Shown here: positions 8,474 through 15,997 of the stretch, one piece after another
How the letters are laid out: the number at the start of each line of letters is the position of its first letter
Numbering within the stretch: position 1 is the stretch's first letter
Assembly (NCBI RefSeq): GCF_027587205.1
Contig: NZ_JAPDOD010000014.1
Span: 114,845 to 178,844, forward strand
Length of the DNA: 64,000 bases
Origin: Solirubrobacter ginsenosidimutans
Lineage (GTDB): Bacteria; Actinomycetota; Thermoleophilia; Solirubrobacterales; Solirubrobacteraceae
Reading direction: 5' to 3'
Notes under the pieces: model-generated
Told to the model about the DNA's origin: nothing
Databases searched by the model: none
What the model saw: the letters and a program-made list of their open reading frames with translations, nothing else
Made by a program: the position numbers and the translations under genes

Positions 8474-8803
8474 TCAGCGCGAAGTGGACGACTGTTCTGC
8501 GCGCCGCCACAGATGCCACGCGCTCCCCGCCGGCACGAGCACCGCGACGACCGCGACGGCGATCAGCCCCCCGCCGGCCTGGACGAGCACGACCGCGAAC
8601 ACGAAGCCGGTCACGAACCCGCCGGGCCACAGCAGCGTGCCGATCAGCTTGTCGGTGACGCTCCACACCCGCGAGCGCCAGAGCAGCACCACGCCGACCA
8701 CCCACCCGATCCCGACGAAGAACGCGCCGATCGCGAGCAGCGTGATGATCGACCACTCGCTTCCGTCGGCCGGGGCCCGCTTCATCCGCTCAGGCTGGCT
8801 CAT
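8474..8803 (-). CDS. Small membrane protein of unknown function
   Basis: A 109-residue protein with three hydrophobic segments: IITLLAIGAFFVGIGWVVG at about 18-36, a middle segment around GTLLWPGGFVTGFVFAV, and AVAVVAVLVPAGSAW near the C-terminus. The N-terminus is charged and the last residues are polar. No enzyme motif is visible. The pattern resembles the PLDc_N/SHOCT-type small membrane proteins of actinobacteria, but I cannot assign it. It is divergent from the methyltransferase gene with a 36-bp gap and lies 51 bp before the GGDEF-EAL start on the same strand. Confidence 0.7.
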   Translation of the reverse strand: MSQPERMKRAPADGSEWSIITLLAIGAFFVGIGWVVGVVLLWRSRVWSVTDKLIGTLLWPGGFVTGFVFAVVLVQAGGGLIAVAVVAVLVPAGSAWHLWRRAEQSSTSR

Positions 8804-8839
8804 CGCGCCACGGTACTGGACCCATCATCCTCGAGAGGC

Positions 8840-9760
8840 ATGGAGGACCTGACCGATCTGATGACGCCCTGGTGCGTCCACACCGTCGCGACACTGAAGA
8901 TCGCGCGGCACATCGAGGCCGGAACCGACACGATCGACGCGCTCGCGACCGCCGCCGAGTGCGACCCGCGGGCGCTGCACAACGTGCTCGGCCACCTCGT
9001 CACGAAGGGCGTGTTCACCGAGCCCGAGCCCGGCCGGTTCGCGCTCACGGGGCCGGGAGGTGAGCTTCTCGGCATGCCGTTCTTCGACCTCGGCGGCATC
9101 GGCGGGCGCTTCGCGGGCGCGTGGGAGACGATCCCCGCCTACGTGAAGACGGGCAAGCCCGGCTACGCGGCCAAGTTCGGCCGCCCGTTCTGGGACGACC
9201 TCGCCGCCCATCCGGCGCTCGCGCAGGAGTTCGATGACCTGATCGGCCCGGGCGGTCATGCCCCGCCCGACCCGGAGTTCGGACTCGACTGGCCGTCGAT
9301 CGCGACGGTGGTCGACGTCGGCGGCGGCATCGGCACGCTGCTGAACCGGATCCTCGAGGCCCACCCGCACGTTCGCGCCACGCTGGTCGACTTCCCCGGC
9401 ACCGTGGAGCGCGCCGCGGGCGCGTTCGAGACGCGCGGCCAGAGCTTCTTCGACCCGCTCCCCGCGGGCGCCGACCTCTACATCCTGCGCAGCGTCCTCA
9501 ACGACTGGCCCGACGAGGAGACCGACGCGCTGCTGCGCAACGTAGCGAGCGCGCTGGGCGAGCAGAGCCGGCTGATCGTCAGCGGCGGCGTCGCGCCCGA
9601 CGACGCGCCGCGCCGGCTGATGATCGAGATGGTCCTGCTCGGCGGGACGACGGACTCGCTCGAGGCCTTCGCCGCGCGGGCGGCACGCGCGGGCCTTGCC
9701 GTCGTCCGCTCGGCGGAGCAAGCTGACGGACGCTTCTACGTCGAGCTCCGGAGGAACTGA
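8840..9760 (+). CDS. SAM-dependent O-methyltransferase (family 2 type)
   Basis: A 306-residue protein. Residues 1-80 form a winged-helix dimerisation part (TPWCVHTVATLKIARHIEAG), as in plant-type and antibiotic-pathway O-methyltransferases. The SAM-binding motif VVDVGGGIGTL appears at about 155-165. The usual VLNDWPDEE segment follows at about 218, with the catalytic-region His replaced by Asn (RSVLNDW instead of vlHdW), which may alter the catalytic base. The substrate is unknown; the family methylates phenolic or polyketide hydroxyls. The stop overlaps the start of the next gene by one base (TGATG), so the two are translationally coupled. Confidence 0.88.
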   Translation: MEDLTDLMTPWCVHTVATLKIARHIEAGTDTIDALATAAECDPRALHNVLGHLVTKGVFTEPEPGRFALTGPGGELLGMPFFDLGGIGGRFAGAWETIPAYVKTGKPGYAAKFGRPFWDDLAAHPALAQEFDDLIGPGGHAPPDPEFGLDWPSIATVVDVGGGIGTLLNRILEAHPHVRATLVDFPGTVERAAGAFETRGQSFFDPLPAGADLYILRSVLNDWPDEETDALLRNVASALGEQSRLIVSGGVAPDDAPRRLMIEMVLLGGTTDSLEAFAARAARAGLAVVRSAEQADGRFYVELRRN

Positions 9761-10095
9761 TGGCGTACGACGAACAACTCGAGGCGCGGGTCAATGACCT
9801 CATCCACGCCCGCCCCGGCGTGATCGAGCGCAAGATGTTCGGCGGCGTCGGCTGGACGCTGAACGGGAACATGGCCGTCGGGATCATGCGCACCGATCAC
9901 CTCTGCGTCCGGCTGCCTCCGGAGGAGGTCGACGAGGCGATCCGCGCCCCGTTCGTCCACGAGTTCGGGCGGCCCGGAGCCAAGCCGATGAAGGGGTTCG
10001 TGCTGATCGAGCCCGCGGGCCTGGAGGACGACGCGACGCTCGCCGAGTGGATCGAGCGCGGTACGGCGCGGGCGCTGGAGCTGCCCGCTAAGTAG
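9760..10095 (+). CDS. TfoX N-terminal domain protein
   Basis: A 111-residue protein made only of the TfoX-N domain: ARPGVIERKMFGGVGWTLNGNMAVG, then CVRLPPEE and a C-terminal FVLIEPAGL. In proteobacteria the domain occurs in the competence regulator TfoX/Sxy; stand-alone copies in actinobacteria have no proven function. Coupling to a methyltransferase is seen here but its meaning is unclear. The last 8 bases overlap the end of the convergent inositol-phosphatase gene. Confidence 0.85.
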   Translation: MAYDEQLEARVNDLIHARPGVIERKMFGGVGWTLNGNMAVGIMRTDHLCVRLPPEEVDEAIRAPFVHEFGRPGAKPMKGFVLIEPAGLEDDATLAEWIERGTARALELPAK

Positions 10096-10849
10096 CGGCG
10101 GCGGCGAGGTCCGCCGCGAGGTCGATCAAGGGCGCGTGGATGCCGGGCACGGCGGCCATCGCGCCGCTCGACGAGAGCGTCAGCGGCGCTCCGGCGTAGT
10201 CGGTGACCACGGCACCGGCGGCGCGGGCGATCGCGTGACCCGCGACGACGTCGTACGGGTTGTTGTGGGCCAGGAACAGCCCCTGGATCTGGCCACCCAC
10301 GAGCCAGCTCCAGAGCACGGACGCCGCGCCCACGCAGCGGAAGCGCAGCGCGCGCCGGTGGACTTCGCTGCCCAGGTCCAGGAAGGCGTCCATCCGCGGG
10401 CCGCCGCGATGGAACGCGTCGCCGACGGCCACGATCCCCTCGTCCAGGGCGGAGACGTCGGACAACGCGCCGCCTGATGAGTCCACGCGCGTCCCGAGGA
10501 ACGGCAGGTCGATCACGCCCAGTACCGGCACGCCGTCCTCGAGCAGTCCGACCATCACGCCGCACAGCGGTGAGCCAGTGGCGTAGTTGATCGTCCCGTC
10601 GAGCGGGTCCACCACCCACACCCGGCCCTCGTCGAGCGCGGCGCCGCCGCCCTCCTCGCCGTAGAAGCCGATGTCCGGCGTCGAGGCGCCCAAGGCGCGC
10701 TTCAAGACGTCCTCGGACGCGGTGTCGACCTCGGTCAGGAAGTCCTTGGCCGCCTTGGCGGTGCGGGTGTGCGGCTGGTCGCGCCCCGCGCGCAGGACCG
10801 CGACCGCCTCGTCCACCGCGGCGTGCGCGGCTGCCAGTTCTCGTTCCAC
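10088..10849 (-). CDS. Inositol monophosphatase family protein
   Basis: A 253-residue enzyme. The GTG at 10849 is chosen because translation becomes family-like from there (ERELAAAHAAVDEA). The metal-binding motifs are complete: GEEGG, WVVDPLDGTINY and, near the C-terminus, PYDVVAGHAIARAAGA. The family hydrolyses inositol phosphates, histidinol phosphate or related sugar phosphates using Mg2+; in actinobacteria several paralogues serve inositol, histidine and PAPS metabolism, so the substrate stays open. It is the last gene of a sigma - cupin - phosphatase unit, starting 4 bp after the cupin stop. It converges on the TfoX-N gene with an 8-bp overlap. Confidence 0.9.
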   Translation of the reverse strand: MERELAAAHAAVDEAVAVLRAGRDQPHTRTAKAAKDFLTEVDTASEDVLKRALGASTPDIGFYGEEGGGAALDEGRVWVVDPLDGTINYATGSPLCGVMVGLLEDGVPVLGVIDLPFLGTRVDSSGGALSDVSALDEGIVAVGDAFHRGGPRMDAFLDLGSEVHRRALRFRCVGAASVLWSWLVGGQIQGLFLAHNNPYDVVAGHAIARAAGAVVTDYAGAPLTLSSSGAMAAVPGIHAPLIDLAADLAAAAT

Positions 10850-10853
10850 GCCC

Positions 10854-11084
10854 CTAGCGTGACACTGCGACCAGCACGGCGGGCTCGTCGCCCGGGTTGT
10901 GCAGCGCGCGCAACGGGATGCCTTGGAGGTACAGGAAGTCGCCGCGACCGAACGACGAGCACGTGCCGGACACGCCGCGCAGCTCGATCTCCCCCGCCTG
11001 CACGACGACGAGCGCGTCGCGCCATTCGGCCTCGTCATACGCGCGGTCGTCCCCCGGCGCGACCACCCGCACCTCGAACCTCAC
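10854..11084 (-). CDS. Small cupin protein
   Basis: A 76-residue single cupin barrel: ALVVVQAGEIELRG, then FGRGDFLYLQGIPLRALHNPGDEPAVLVAV. The GTG start at 11084 overlaps the stop of the sigma gene (GTGA), so translation is coupled. The second cupin motif keeps a histidine (RALHN), but the first lacks the usual HxH, so a metal site is doubtful and a small-molecule or sensor role is possible. In a sigma-factor operon it may modulate the regulator, which is inference. It is short for a cupin but the barrel core appears complete. Confidence 0.78.
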   Translation of the reverse strand: MRFEVRVVAPGDDRAYDEAEWRDALVVVQAGEIELRGVSGTCSSFGRGDFLYLQGIPLRALHNPGDEPAVLVAVSR

Positions 11085-12019
11085 AACGTCTCCGGGAGCC
11101 CGAAGGCGGCGAACGCGGTCAGCGGAAACGCGAGGATCTCGGTGATCTCGCCGCCCGCGATGGTCAGGACGTCGAGCGCCATCGGCACGAACACGTCCGA
11201 GCCGGGCCGCTTGACGTAGTTGGCGACCGCGGGCTGCCGGTTGGCGAACGTGAGCGCGACGCGGAGCTCGCCGAAGTTCTCCTTGTCGCCGAGCCCGCCC
11301 TCGAACCAGAGATCGACGTTCGCGTCCCCACCGACGTACATGCCCCCCTCGGGCGGCATCGAGAAGCGGAGGTCCTCGGCCATGATCGCCTTCAGCGCCG
11401 CGGCGTCGCCCGCCTCGCAGGCCTCCATGTACTTCGCCACGAGCGCCCGGTCCGCCGCGCTGCCGTCCGCGCTCCACTCGCTCCGCCGCGCCGGGAGGTG
11501 CTCCTTCAGCCCCGCCCGCGCCCGCTGCAGCGCGGAGTTGACCGAAGCCTCGCTGGTCTCCAGCAATTCCGCCGTGTCACGCGCCCGCCAGCCGAGCACG
11601 TCGCGCAGGATCAGCACCGCCCGCGCGCGCGGCGGGAGATGCTGGATCGCCACCAGGAAGGCGAGCTCGATCGTCTCGCGCGCGACGACCTCGGCGTCCG
11701 GCTCGTCCGCGTCGGAGAGCAGCTCGTCGGGGATCGGCTGCAGCCACAGCATCTCGCCGACGTCGGTGGGCATCCGCGGCCGCCGCTCGAGCGCGTCCAG
11801 GCACACGTTGGTCGCGATCCGGTACAGCCACGCCCGCAGCGACGCGCGGCCCGCATAGGTGGAGCGGAAACGCCAGGCCCGCAGGAACGTCTCCTGCGTC
11901 AGGTCCTCGGCCTCGTCGAGCGAGCCGAGCATGCGGTAACAGTGGACCTGCAGCTCGCGGCGATGACGCTCGGTCAGGGCGCCGAACGCGGTCTCGGTGG
12001 TCAGTTCCGGTGCGGTCAT
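11081..12019 (-). CDS. ECF-type sigma factor with C-terminal SnoaL-like domain
   Basis: A 312-residue protein. Sigma region 2 is seen in LGSLDEAEDLTQETFLRAWR and region 4 in LPPRARAVLILRDVLGW with its HTH to about residue 185. The remaining 125 residues form an NTF2/SnoaL-like fold (KYMEACEAGDAAALKAIMAED), as in the SigG/SigJ/ECF41-like groups, where the extension modulates sigma activity in place of a classical anti-sigma factor. The ATG at 12019 is preferred over an in-frame start at 12052 because the extra residues are not family-like. It heads a coupled operon with a cupin and an inositol-phosphatase-type enzyme and is divergent from an ABC exporter, which may be a target. Confidence 0.9.
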   Translation of the reverse strand: MTAPELTTETAFGALTERHRRELQVHCYRMLGSLDEAEDLTQETFLRAWRFRSTYAGRASLRAWLYRIATNVCLDALERRPRMPTDVGEMLWLQPIPDELLSDADEPDAEVVARETIELAFLVAIQHLPPRARAVLILRDVLGWRARDTAELLETSEASVNSALQRARAGLKEHLPARRSEWSADGSAADRALVAKYMEACEAGDAAALKAIMAEDLRFSMPPEGGMYVGGDANVDLWFEGGLGDKENFGELRVALTFANRQPAVANYVKRPGSDVFVPMALDVLTIAGGEITEILAFPLTAFAAFGLPETL

Positions 12020-12078
12020 GTCTGTGTGACGGTCCCCTCCCCGAAAAGTCATCGTGCTGCTATCACGGCGCCCCGCGA

Positions 12079-12834
12079 ATGCATGCTCTGGACATCGAGA
12101 ACCTGGTCAAGCGCTACCCGACCGGCACCGAGGCGCTCAAGGGCGTCTCGCTGCACATCGAGGAGGGCGAGTTCTTCGGTCTGCTCGGGCCCAACGGCGC
12201 AGGCAAGTCGACGCTGATCCACTGCACGACCGGGCTCGCGCAGCCGACCGGCGGGTCGATCCGCGTGTTCGAGCACGACGCCGTCCACCACTACGGGGCG
12301 GCGCGCAGCGCCGTCGGGCTGGCGCCGCAGGAGCTCAACCTCGACTGGTTCCTCACGCTCGAGGAGCAGCTCGACTACCACGGCGGGTACTTCGGGATGT
12401 CGCGCAAGGACCGGCGCGAGCGGACCAAGGAGCTGCTCGAGGAGTTCTCGCTCACGTCCAAGAAGGATGACCGCACCCGGACGCTGAGCGGCGGCATGAA
12501 GCGCCGCCTGGTGCTCGCGCGGGCGCTGATGCACCGCCCGAGGCTGCTGATCCTCGACGAGCCGACCGCGGGCGTGGACGTCGAGCTGCGGCTGGAGCTC
12601 TGGCACTACGTCCAGCGCATCAACGCCGAGGGCACGACGATCCTGCTCACGACGCACTACCTCGAAGAGGCCGAGCAGCTCTGCAACAAGATCGCCTTCA
12701 TCAACGGCGGCGAGATCGTCGCCACCGGAACCAGCGATGACCTGGCCAGGACGTACGGCGTGACCTCGCTCGAGGACGCCTATCTCGCGCTCGTCGGCCG
12801 CGGCGAGCTCAGCCGGGCGCACGTCACCCCATGA
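12079..12834 (+). CDS. ABC transporter ATP-binding protein (ABC-2 exporter)
   Basis: A 251-residue ATPase. Walker A is GLLGPNGAGKSTL at about residue 35. The signature TLSGGMKRRLVLARAL comes at about 137, Walker B LLILDEPTAGVD at about 158, and the H-loop TTHYLEEAEQL at about 193. The ATG at 12079 starts right at the family N-terminus (HALDIENLVKRYPTG). The class, of the DrrA/NodI kind, powers export of drugs, lipids or polysaccharides. The stop overlaps the permease start by 4 bp. The divergent sigma-factor operon shares the 59-bp promoter gap. Confidence 0.93.
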   Translation: MHALDIENLVKRYPTGTEALKGVSLHIEEGEFFGLLGPNGAGKSTLIHCTTGLAQPTGGSIRVFEHDAVHHYGAARSAVGLAPQELNLDWFLTLEEQLDYHGGYFGMSRKDRRERTKELLEEFSLTSKKDDRTRTLSGGMKRRLVLARALMHRPRLLILDEPTAGVDVELRLELWHYVQRINAEGTTILLTTHYLEEAEQLCNKIAFINGGEIVATGTSDDLARTYGVTSLEDAYLALVGRGELSRAHVTP

Positions 12835-13598
12835 GTCCCGCGCAGATCCGCTTCCTCACGCTGGTGAGGCGCGAGACCACGCGGTTTTGGAAGATCAAGC
12901 GCCAGACGCTCGGTGCACCGCTGCTTGAGACCTTCCTCTACATCAGCGTCTTCGGCGCCGCGCTCGGCTCGCGCATCGACAAGCTCCACGGCGTCGACTA
13001 CGTCGTCTTCATCATCCCCGGGCTGATCATGATGGCCTGGGCGACGAACGCGTTTTCGAACAACTCCTCGTCGCTGCTGCAGCAGAAGTTCCAGCGCTCG
13101 ATCGACGACCAGCTCTCCTCCCCCGCATCGCCGGCCGAGCTGCTGCTGGCGTTCAGCGCGGGTGGCTTCGTGCGTGGCGGGATCGTCGCGGTGTCGACGT
13201 TCGTCGCCGCCCGCATCCTCGTCGACATCCCGCTCGAGCACCTCGAGGTGCTGATCCCGTCGCTCTTCCTGGTGGGCTTCTTCTTCTCCCAGCTCGGCGT
13301 GCTGGTGGGCCTGCGGGCGGAGCAGTTCGACGACGTCAGCTTCTACCAGACCTTCATCCTCACGCCGCTGATCTTCCTGGGCGGCGTGTTCTACTCCGCG
13401 GCGCTGCTGCCGGAGCCGTTCCGGACGCTGACGAAGTTCGATCCCGTCTACTACATGATCGGCCTCGTCCGCTACGGCTTCCTCGGCTATTCCGAGCAGA
13501 GCATTCCGTTCTCGCTGCTCTTCCTGACAGTCGCCGCTGCAGGGTTGTTTGCGATCAACTACCGGTTGTTCGCGCGCGGGTACCGTTTGCGCGCATAG
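12831..13598 (+). CDS. ABC-2 type transporter permease
   Basis: A 255-residue membrane protein with six predicted helices: an N-terminal amphipathic segment, then LETFLYISVFGAALG, VDYVVFIIPGLIMMAWA, a long middle pair, the characteristic TPLIFLGGVFYSAALLPE loop and a final helix FLTVAAAGLFAINY. This fits the ABC-2/DrrB/NodJ family and partners the ATPase gene just upstream (ATGA overlap). Substrate is not deducible. The Clp-N gene starts 3 bases after the stop, so it may share the transcript. Confidence 0.92.
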   Translation: MSPAQIRFLTLVRRETTRFWKIKRQTLGAPLLETFLYISVFGAALGSRIDKLHGVDYVVFIIPGLIMMAWATNAFSNNSSSLLQQKFQRSIDDQLSSPASPAELLLAFSAGGFVRGGIVAVSTFVAARILVDIPLEHLEVLIPSLFLVGFFFSQLGVLVGLRAEQFDDVSFYQTFILTPLIFLGGVFYSAALLPEPFRTLTKFDPVYYMIGLVRYGFLGYSEQSIPFSLLFLTVAAAGLFAINYRLFARGYRLRA

Positions 13599-13600
13599 CC

Positions 13601-14215
13601 ATGTTCGAACGGTTCACCGACGACTCGCGGCGCGTCATCGAGATCGCCCAGGAGGAGGCGGTCCTGATGCAACACGGGCACATCGGCACCGAACACCTTC
13701 TCGTCGGCCTCGCGACTGAGCCCGAGGTCGTCGCACTCGGCCTCGATCGCGAGCGAGCTCGTGGCGAGGTCGTCAAGACGGTCGGGCTGGGCGAGCATCA
13801 CCCGAAGTCGCGTCACATCCCGTTCACCGCCGCAGCGAAAGAGGCGATGCAGACCGCGCTGCGCGAGGCCATGGGACTCGGCCACCGGCAGATCCGCCCC
13901 GGGCATCTGTTGCTCGCCGTGCTCAAGCAGCGTGACGGCGTGGCACGGCGCGTGCTCGTCGCCGCGGGTGCCGTACCGAGCGAGCTGCGCGCGACGATCA
14001 TCGAGCGCTTGCAGGCGACGCCGGCGAGCGCTGAGACGCCCGGAGCGCAGTACGAGTTCGTCACGACCGCGCTCGGCCGCGCCCTGCTCGGCGACTTCGG
14101 CGCGCCTGACGTCGACGCGCAACTCCTGCTCGCCATCCTCCGCAGCGGCGGCCCGGTAGCCGCATGGCTGTCCGAGCGCGGCGTCACCGAGGACGGCGTG
14201 CGCCGCCTCCTCTAG
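13601..14215 (+). CDS. Stand-alone double Clp N-domain protein
   Basis: A 204-residue protein that begins MFERFTDDSRRVIEIAQEEA, like the N-domain of ClpC/ClpA. It has the two repeats of the Clp-N fold (HGHIGTEHLLVGLA and GHRQIRPGHLLLAVL), but no AAA+ ATPase module follows. Such short proteins may bind substrates or adaptors and compete with the full chaperone, or act independently (ClpS/ClpC1-N-like in actinobacteria); function is inference. It directly follows the ABC permease (2 bp), and its stop overlaps that of the convergent dehydrogenase in a shared CTAG. A second Clp-N-type gene lies at 56.9 kb. Confidence 0.87.
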   Translation: MFERFTDDSRRVIEIAQEEAVLMQHGHIGTEHLLVGLATEPEVVALGLDRERARGEVVKTVGLGEHHPKSRHIPFTAAAKEAMQTALREAMGLGHRQIRPGHLLLAVLKQRDGVARRVLVAAGAVPSELRATIIERLQATPASAETPGAQYEFVTTALGRALLGDFGAPDVDAQLLLAILRSGGPVAAWLSERGVTEDGVRRLL

Positions 14216-15237
14216 CGCGCGCGGCGGCGGGCGACGAGCGCCTCGGCCGCGTGGACCGGGGAGCGGCCGTTGTCGGCGTAGAGCTCGAGCAGCGTGTCGC
14301 CGAGGCCGCGCAGGGCTTGGTCGAGCCGCGGCTGGTCCCACCCGAGCAACTCGAGACCGGTGCCATGCAGGACGCCGCCGGAGTTGATCACGTAGTCGGG
14401 GGCGTAGAGGATCCCGCGCTCGTGCAGGCGATCGGCGAGGTCGGGGGACGCGAGCTGGTTGTTCGCCGCGCCCGCGACCACCCGGCAGCGCAGTTGCTCG
14501 ACGGTCGTCGCGGTGATCGTCCCGCCCAGCGCACACGGCGCGTAGACGTCGCACTCGGTGCCGATCACGGCGGCGGGGTCGACGGCGGGCAGGCCCGAAG
14601 CGGCAACGCGCTCGGCGTTCACGTCGGAGACGAGTACCTCGGCGCCGGCGGCGGAGAGCTGGTGCGCAAGCCGGGAGCCGACGGCGCCCAGCCCTTGTAC
14701 GAGCACGCGCACCCCGTCCAGGTCGCGCCCCAGTGCATGCTCGACGCTGGCGCGGATGCCGTGGAAGACGCCGACGGCGGTGTCGGGCGCGGTGCTGCCG
14801 GAGCCGCCCTTCTCCACCGACTTGCAGAACACGTGCTCGGTGCGCTCGCCGATCGTGTCCATGTCGCGCTCGGACGTGTTCATGTCCGGCGCCGTCGCGT
14901 ACAGGCCGCTGAGCGAGCCGATGAACTCGCCGTAGCGGTGCAGCAGCTCCACCCGCGCCTCGCCGGTCGGCAGCGAAGGCACGGCGAGCACGGCCTTGCC
15001 GCCGCCCATCGAGACGTTGCAGACCGCCATCTTGCGGGTCATCGCGGCGGAGAGCTTGAGCGCGTCGGCCAACCCGTCCTCGGGCGCTGAGTAGACCGCC
15101 ATGCGCGTCCCGCCGCCCGAGCGGCCGTCGCATGTGGAGTGCACGCCGATGAACATCCACGTGGCGAACTCGGTGTCGTAACGGACCGCGACCTGCTGTC
15201 CGTCCCAACCCGTGAGGAGGCGTTCGAAGGTGCTCAT
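14212..15237 (-). CDS. Leu/Phe/Val/Glu-type amino acid dehydrogenase
   Basis: A 341-residue enzyme. The ATG at 15237 gives a family-like N-terminus (STFERLLTGWDGQQVAVRYD). The N-terminal dimerisation/catalytic domain carries the SMGGGKAVLAVP motif with the active-site Lys, then TAPDMNTSERDMD. The NAD-binding domain has VLVQGLGAVGSRLA. AANNQLASPDLADRL and INSGGVLHG complete the signature of leucine/phenylalanine/valine dehydrogenase, which oxidatively deaminates branched-chain or aromatic amino acids. The exact substrate is not resolved. It is transcribed divergently from the small sigma gene and converges with the Clp-N gene at the shared CTAG. Confidence 0.9.
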   Translation of the reverse strand: MSTFERLLTGWDGQQVAVRYDTEFATWMFIGVHSTCDGRSGGGTRMAVYSAPEDGLADALKLSAAMTRKMAVCNVSMGGGKAVLAVPSLPTGEARVELLHRYGEFIGSLSGLYATAPDMNTSERDMDTIGERTEHVFCKSVEKGGSGSTAPDTAVGVFHGIRASVEHALGRDLDGVRVLVQGLGAVGSRLAHQLSAAGAEVLVSDVNAERVAASGLPAVDPAAVIGTECDVYAPCALGGTITATTVEQLRCRVVAGAANNQLASPDLADRLHERGILYAPDYVINSGGVLHGTGLELLGWDQPRLDQALRGLGDTLLELYADNGRSPVHAAEALVARRRAR

Positions 15238-15295
15238 CTGGCGTGCCAGCGTATAGTCTCGAAACCGGCTCATCCATGGGCAGGCGGGTCTGCGT

Positions 15296-15327
15296 CCCAA
15301 AATAGGTACCTACCTAGGTAATTTGGG
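15296..15327. promoter_or_regulatory. Nested palindromes between dehydrogenase and sigma factor
   Basis: Two overlapping 10-bp palindromes, TAGGTACCTA (15303-15312) and TACCTAGGTA (15311-15320), are enclosed by CCCAAA (15296-15301) and TTTGGG (15322-15327). The block is AT-richer than its surroundings and lies upstream of both divergent genes, 59 bp from the dehydrogenase start and 51 bp from the sigma start. It looks like an operator for a dimeric regulator; the regulator is unknown. Confidence 0.5.
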
Positions 15328-15377
15328 CAGCGGCTGCCGATGCGCGGAGACCCCCGTACGCGGGAGATTGCTCTCCG

Positions 15378-15872
15378 ATGCCTCCCCACATCTCGCTCCT
15401 CGATCCGAACGCTGCCGCAGAGCACCGTTGCCGCCTGCTGGCGGTGGCACGTGCCCTGACCGGGTCTCCGCAGCTCGCCGAGGACCTGACCCAGGAAACG
15501 TACGCACGTGTCCTGGCCAAGCCACGCCGCCTGACCGACGGTGCCGACTTCCCCTACCTCGTGCGCGCCCTGCGCAACGTGGCCAACGACCACTGGCGTT
15601 CGGAGCAGCGCCGGCCCCAGGTCGTCGGCGAGGTCGACGAGGACCACCCGAACCTCTCGACCGACGGCAACCCCGAGGACGCGCTCATCGCGAGCGAGGT
15701 CTACACCCACGTCAACAACCTCCCGGAGGACTTCCGCAAGGTGGTCCAAGCCGTCGACGTCCTCGGCCTCAGCTACGGCCAGACCGCCCGCCAACTCCAC
15801 ATCCCGACGGGCACCGTCATGTCCCGCCTCTCCCGCGGCCGCTCCCGCCTCGCCTGCGCCCTCGCCGCCTAA
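15378..15872 (+). CDS. Small ECF-like sigma-70 factor
   Basis: A 164-residue protein consisting of region 2 (ALTGSPQLAEDLTQETYARVL), a short linker and region 4 (LGLSYGQTARQLHIPTGTVMSRLSRGRSRL). This is the minimal ECF sigma layout. No anti-sigma gene is adjacent: the next gene is a convergent LAL regulator, and the divergent gene is an amino-acid dehydrogenase. The ATG at 15378 is the first in-frame start; upstream lies the nested palindrome. Two near-identical 40-nt hairpin repeats follow its stop. Confidence 0.85.
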   Translation: MPPHISLLDPNAAAEHRCRLLAVARALTGSPQLAEDLTQETYARVLAKPRRLTDGADFPYLVRALRNVANDHWRSEQRRPQVVGEVDEDHPNLSTDGNPEDALIASEVYTHVNNLPEDFRKVVQAVDVLGLSYGQTARQLHIPTGTVMSRLSRGRSRLACALAA

Positions 15873-15910
15873 AGGAAACCTAAGGGGTCTGACCCCTTAG
15901 CTGGCGTTTA
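15871..15910 (+). repeat. 40-nt hairpin repeat, copy 1 (GGGGTCTGACCCC core); terminator of the sigma gene
   Basis: The arms CTAAGGGGTC (15880-15889) and GACCCCTTAG (15891-15900) are perfect and sit 7 bp after the sigma stop, so the hairpin probably terminates that gene. The whole 40-nt block recurs in the same orientation at 15958-15997 with 36 of 40 bases identical. The core GGGGTCTGACCCC also occurs twice near 55.0 kb. Confidence 0.75.
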
Positions 15911-15957
15911 TGCTGGCGTTCGGCACGGAACCCGCGCCGCGCCGCCGAAGGCGACCT

Positions 15958-15997
15958 AAAGGGAACCTAAGGGGTCTGGCCCCTTAGGTGGGGTTTA
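15958..15997. repeat. 40-nt hairpin repeat, copy 2; terminator of the LAL gene
   Basis: The arms CCTAAGGGG (15966-15974) and CCCCTTAGG (15980-15988) form a perfect hairpin 6 bp after the stop of the minus-strand LAL gene. The block is a direct repeat of 15871-15910 with four substitutions, one in the core (GGGGTCTGGCCCC). The two convergent genes thus each end in a copy of the same element. Confidence 0.75.
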
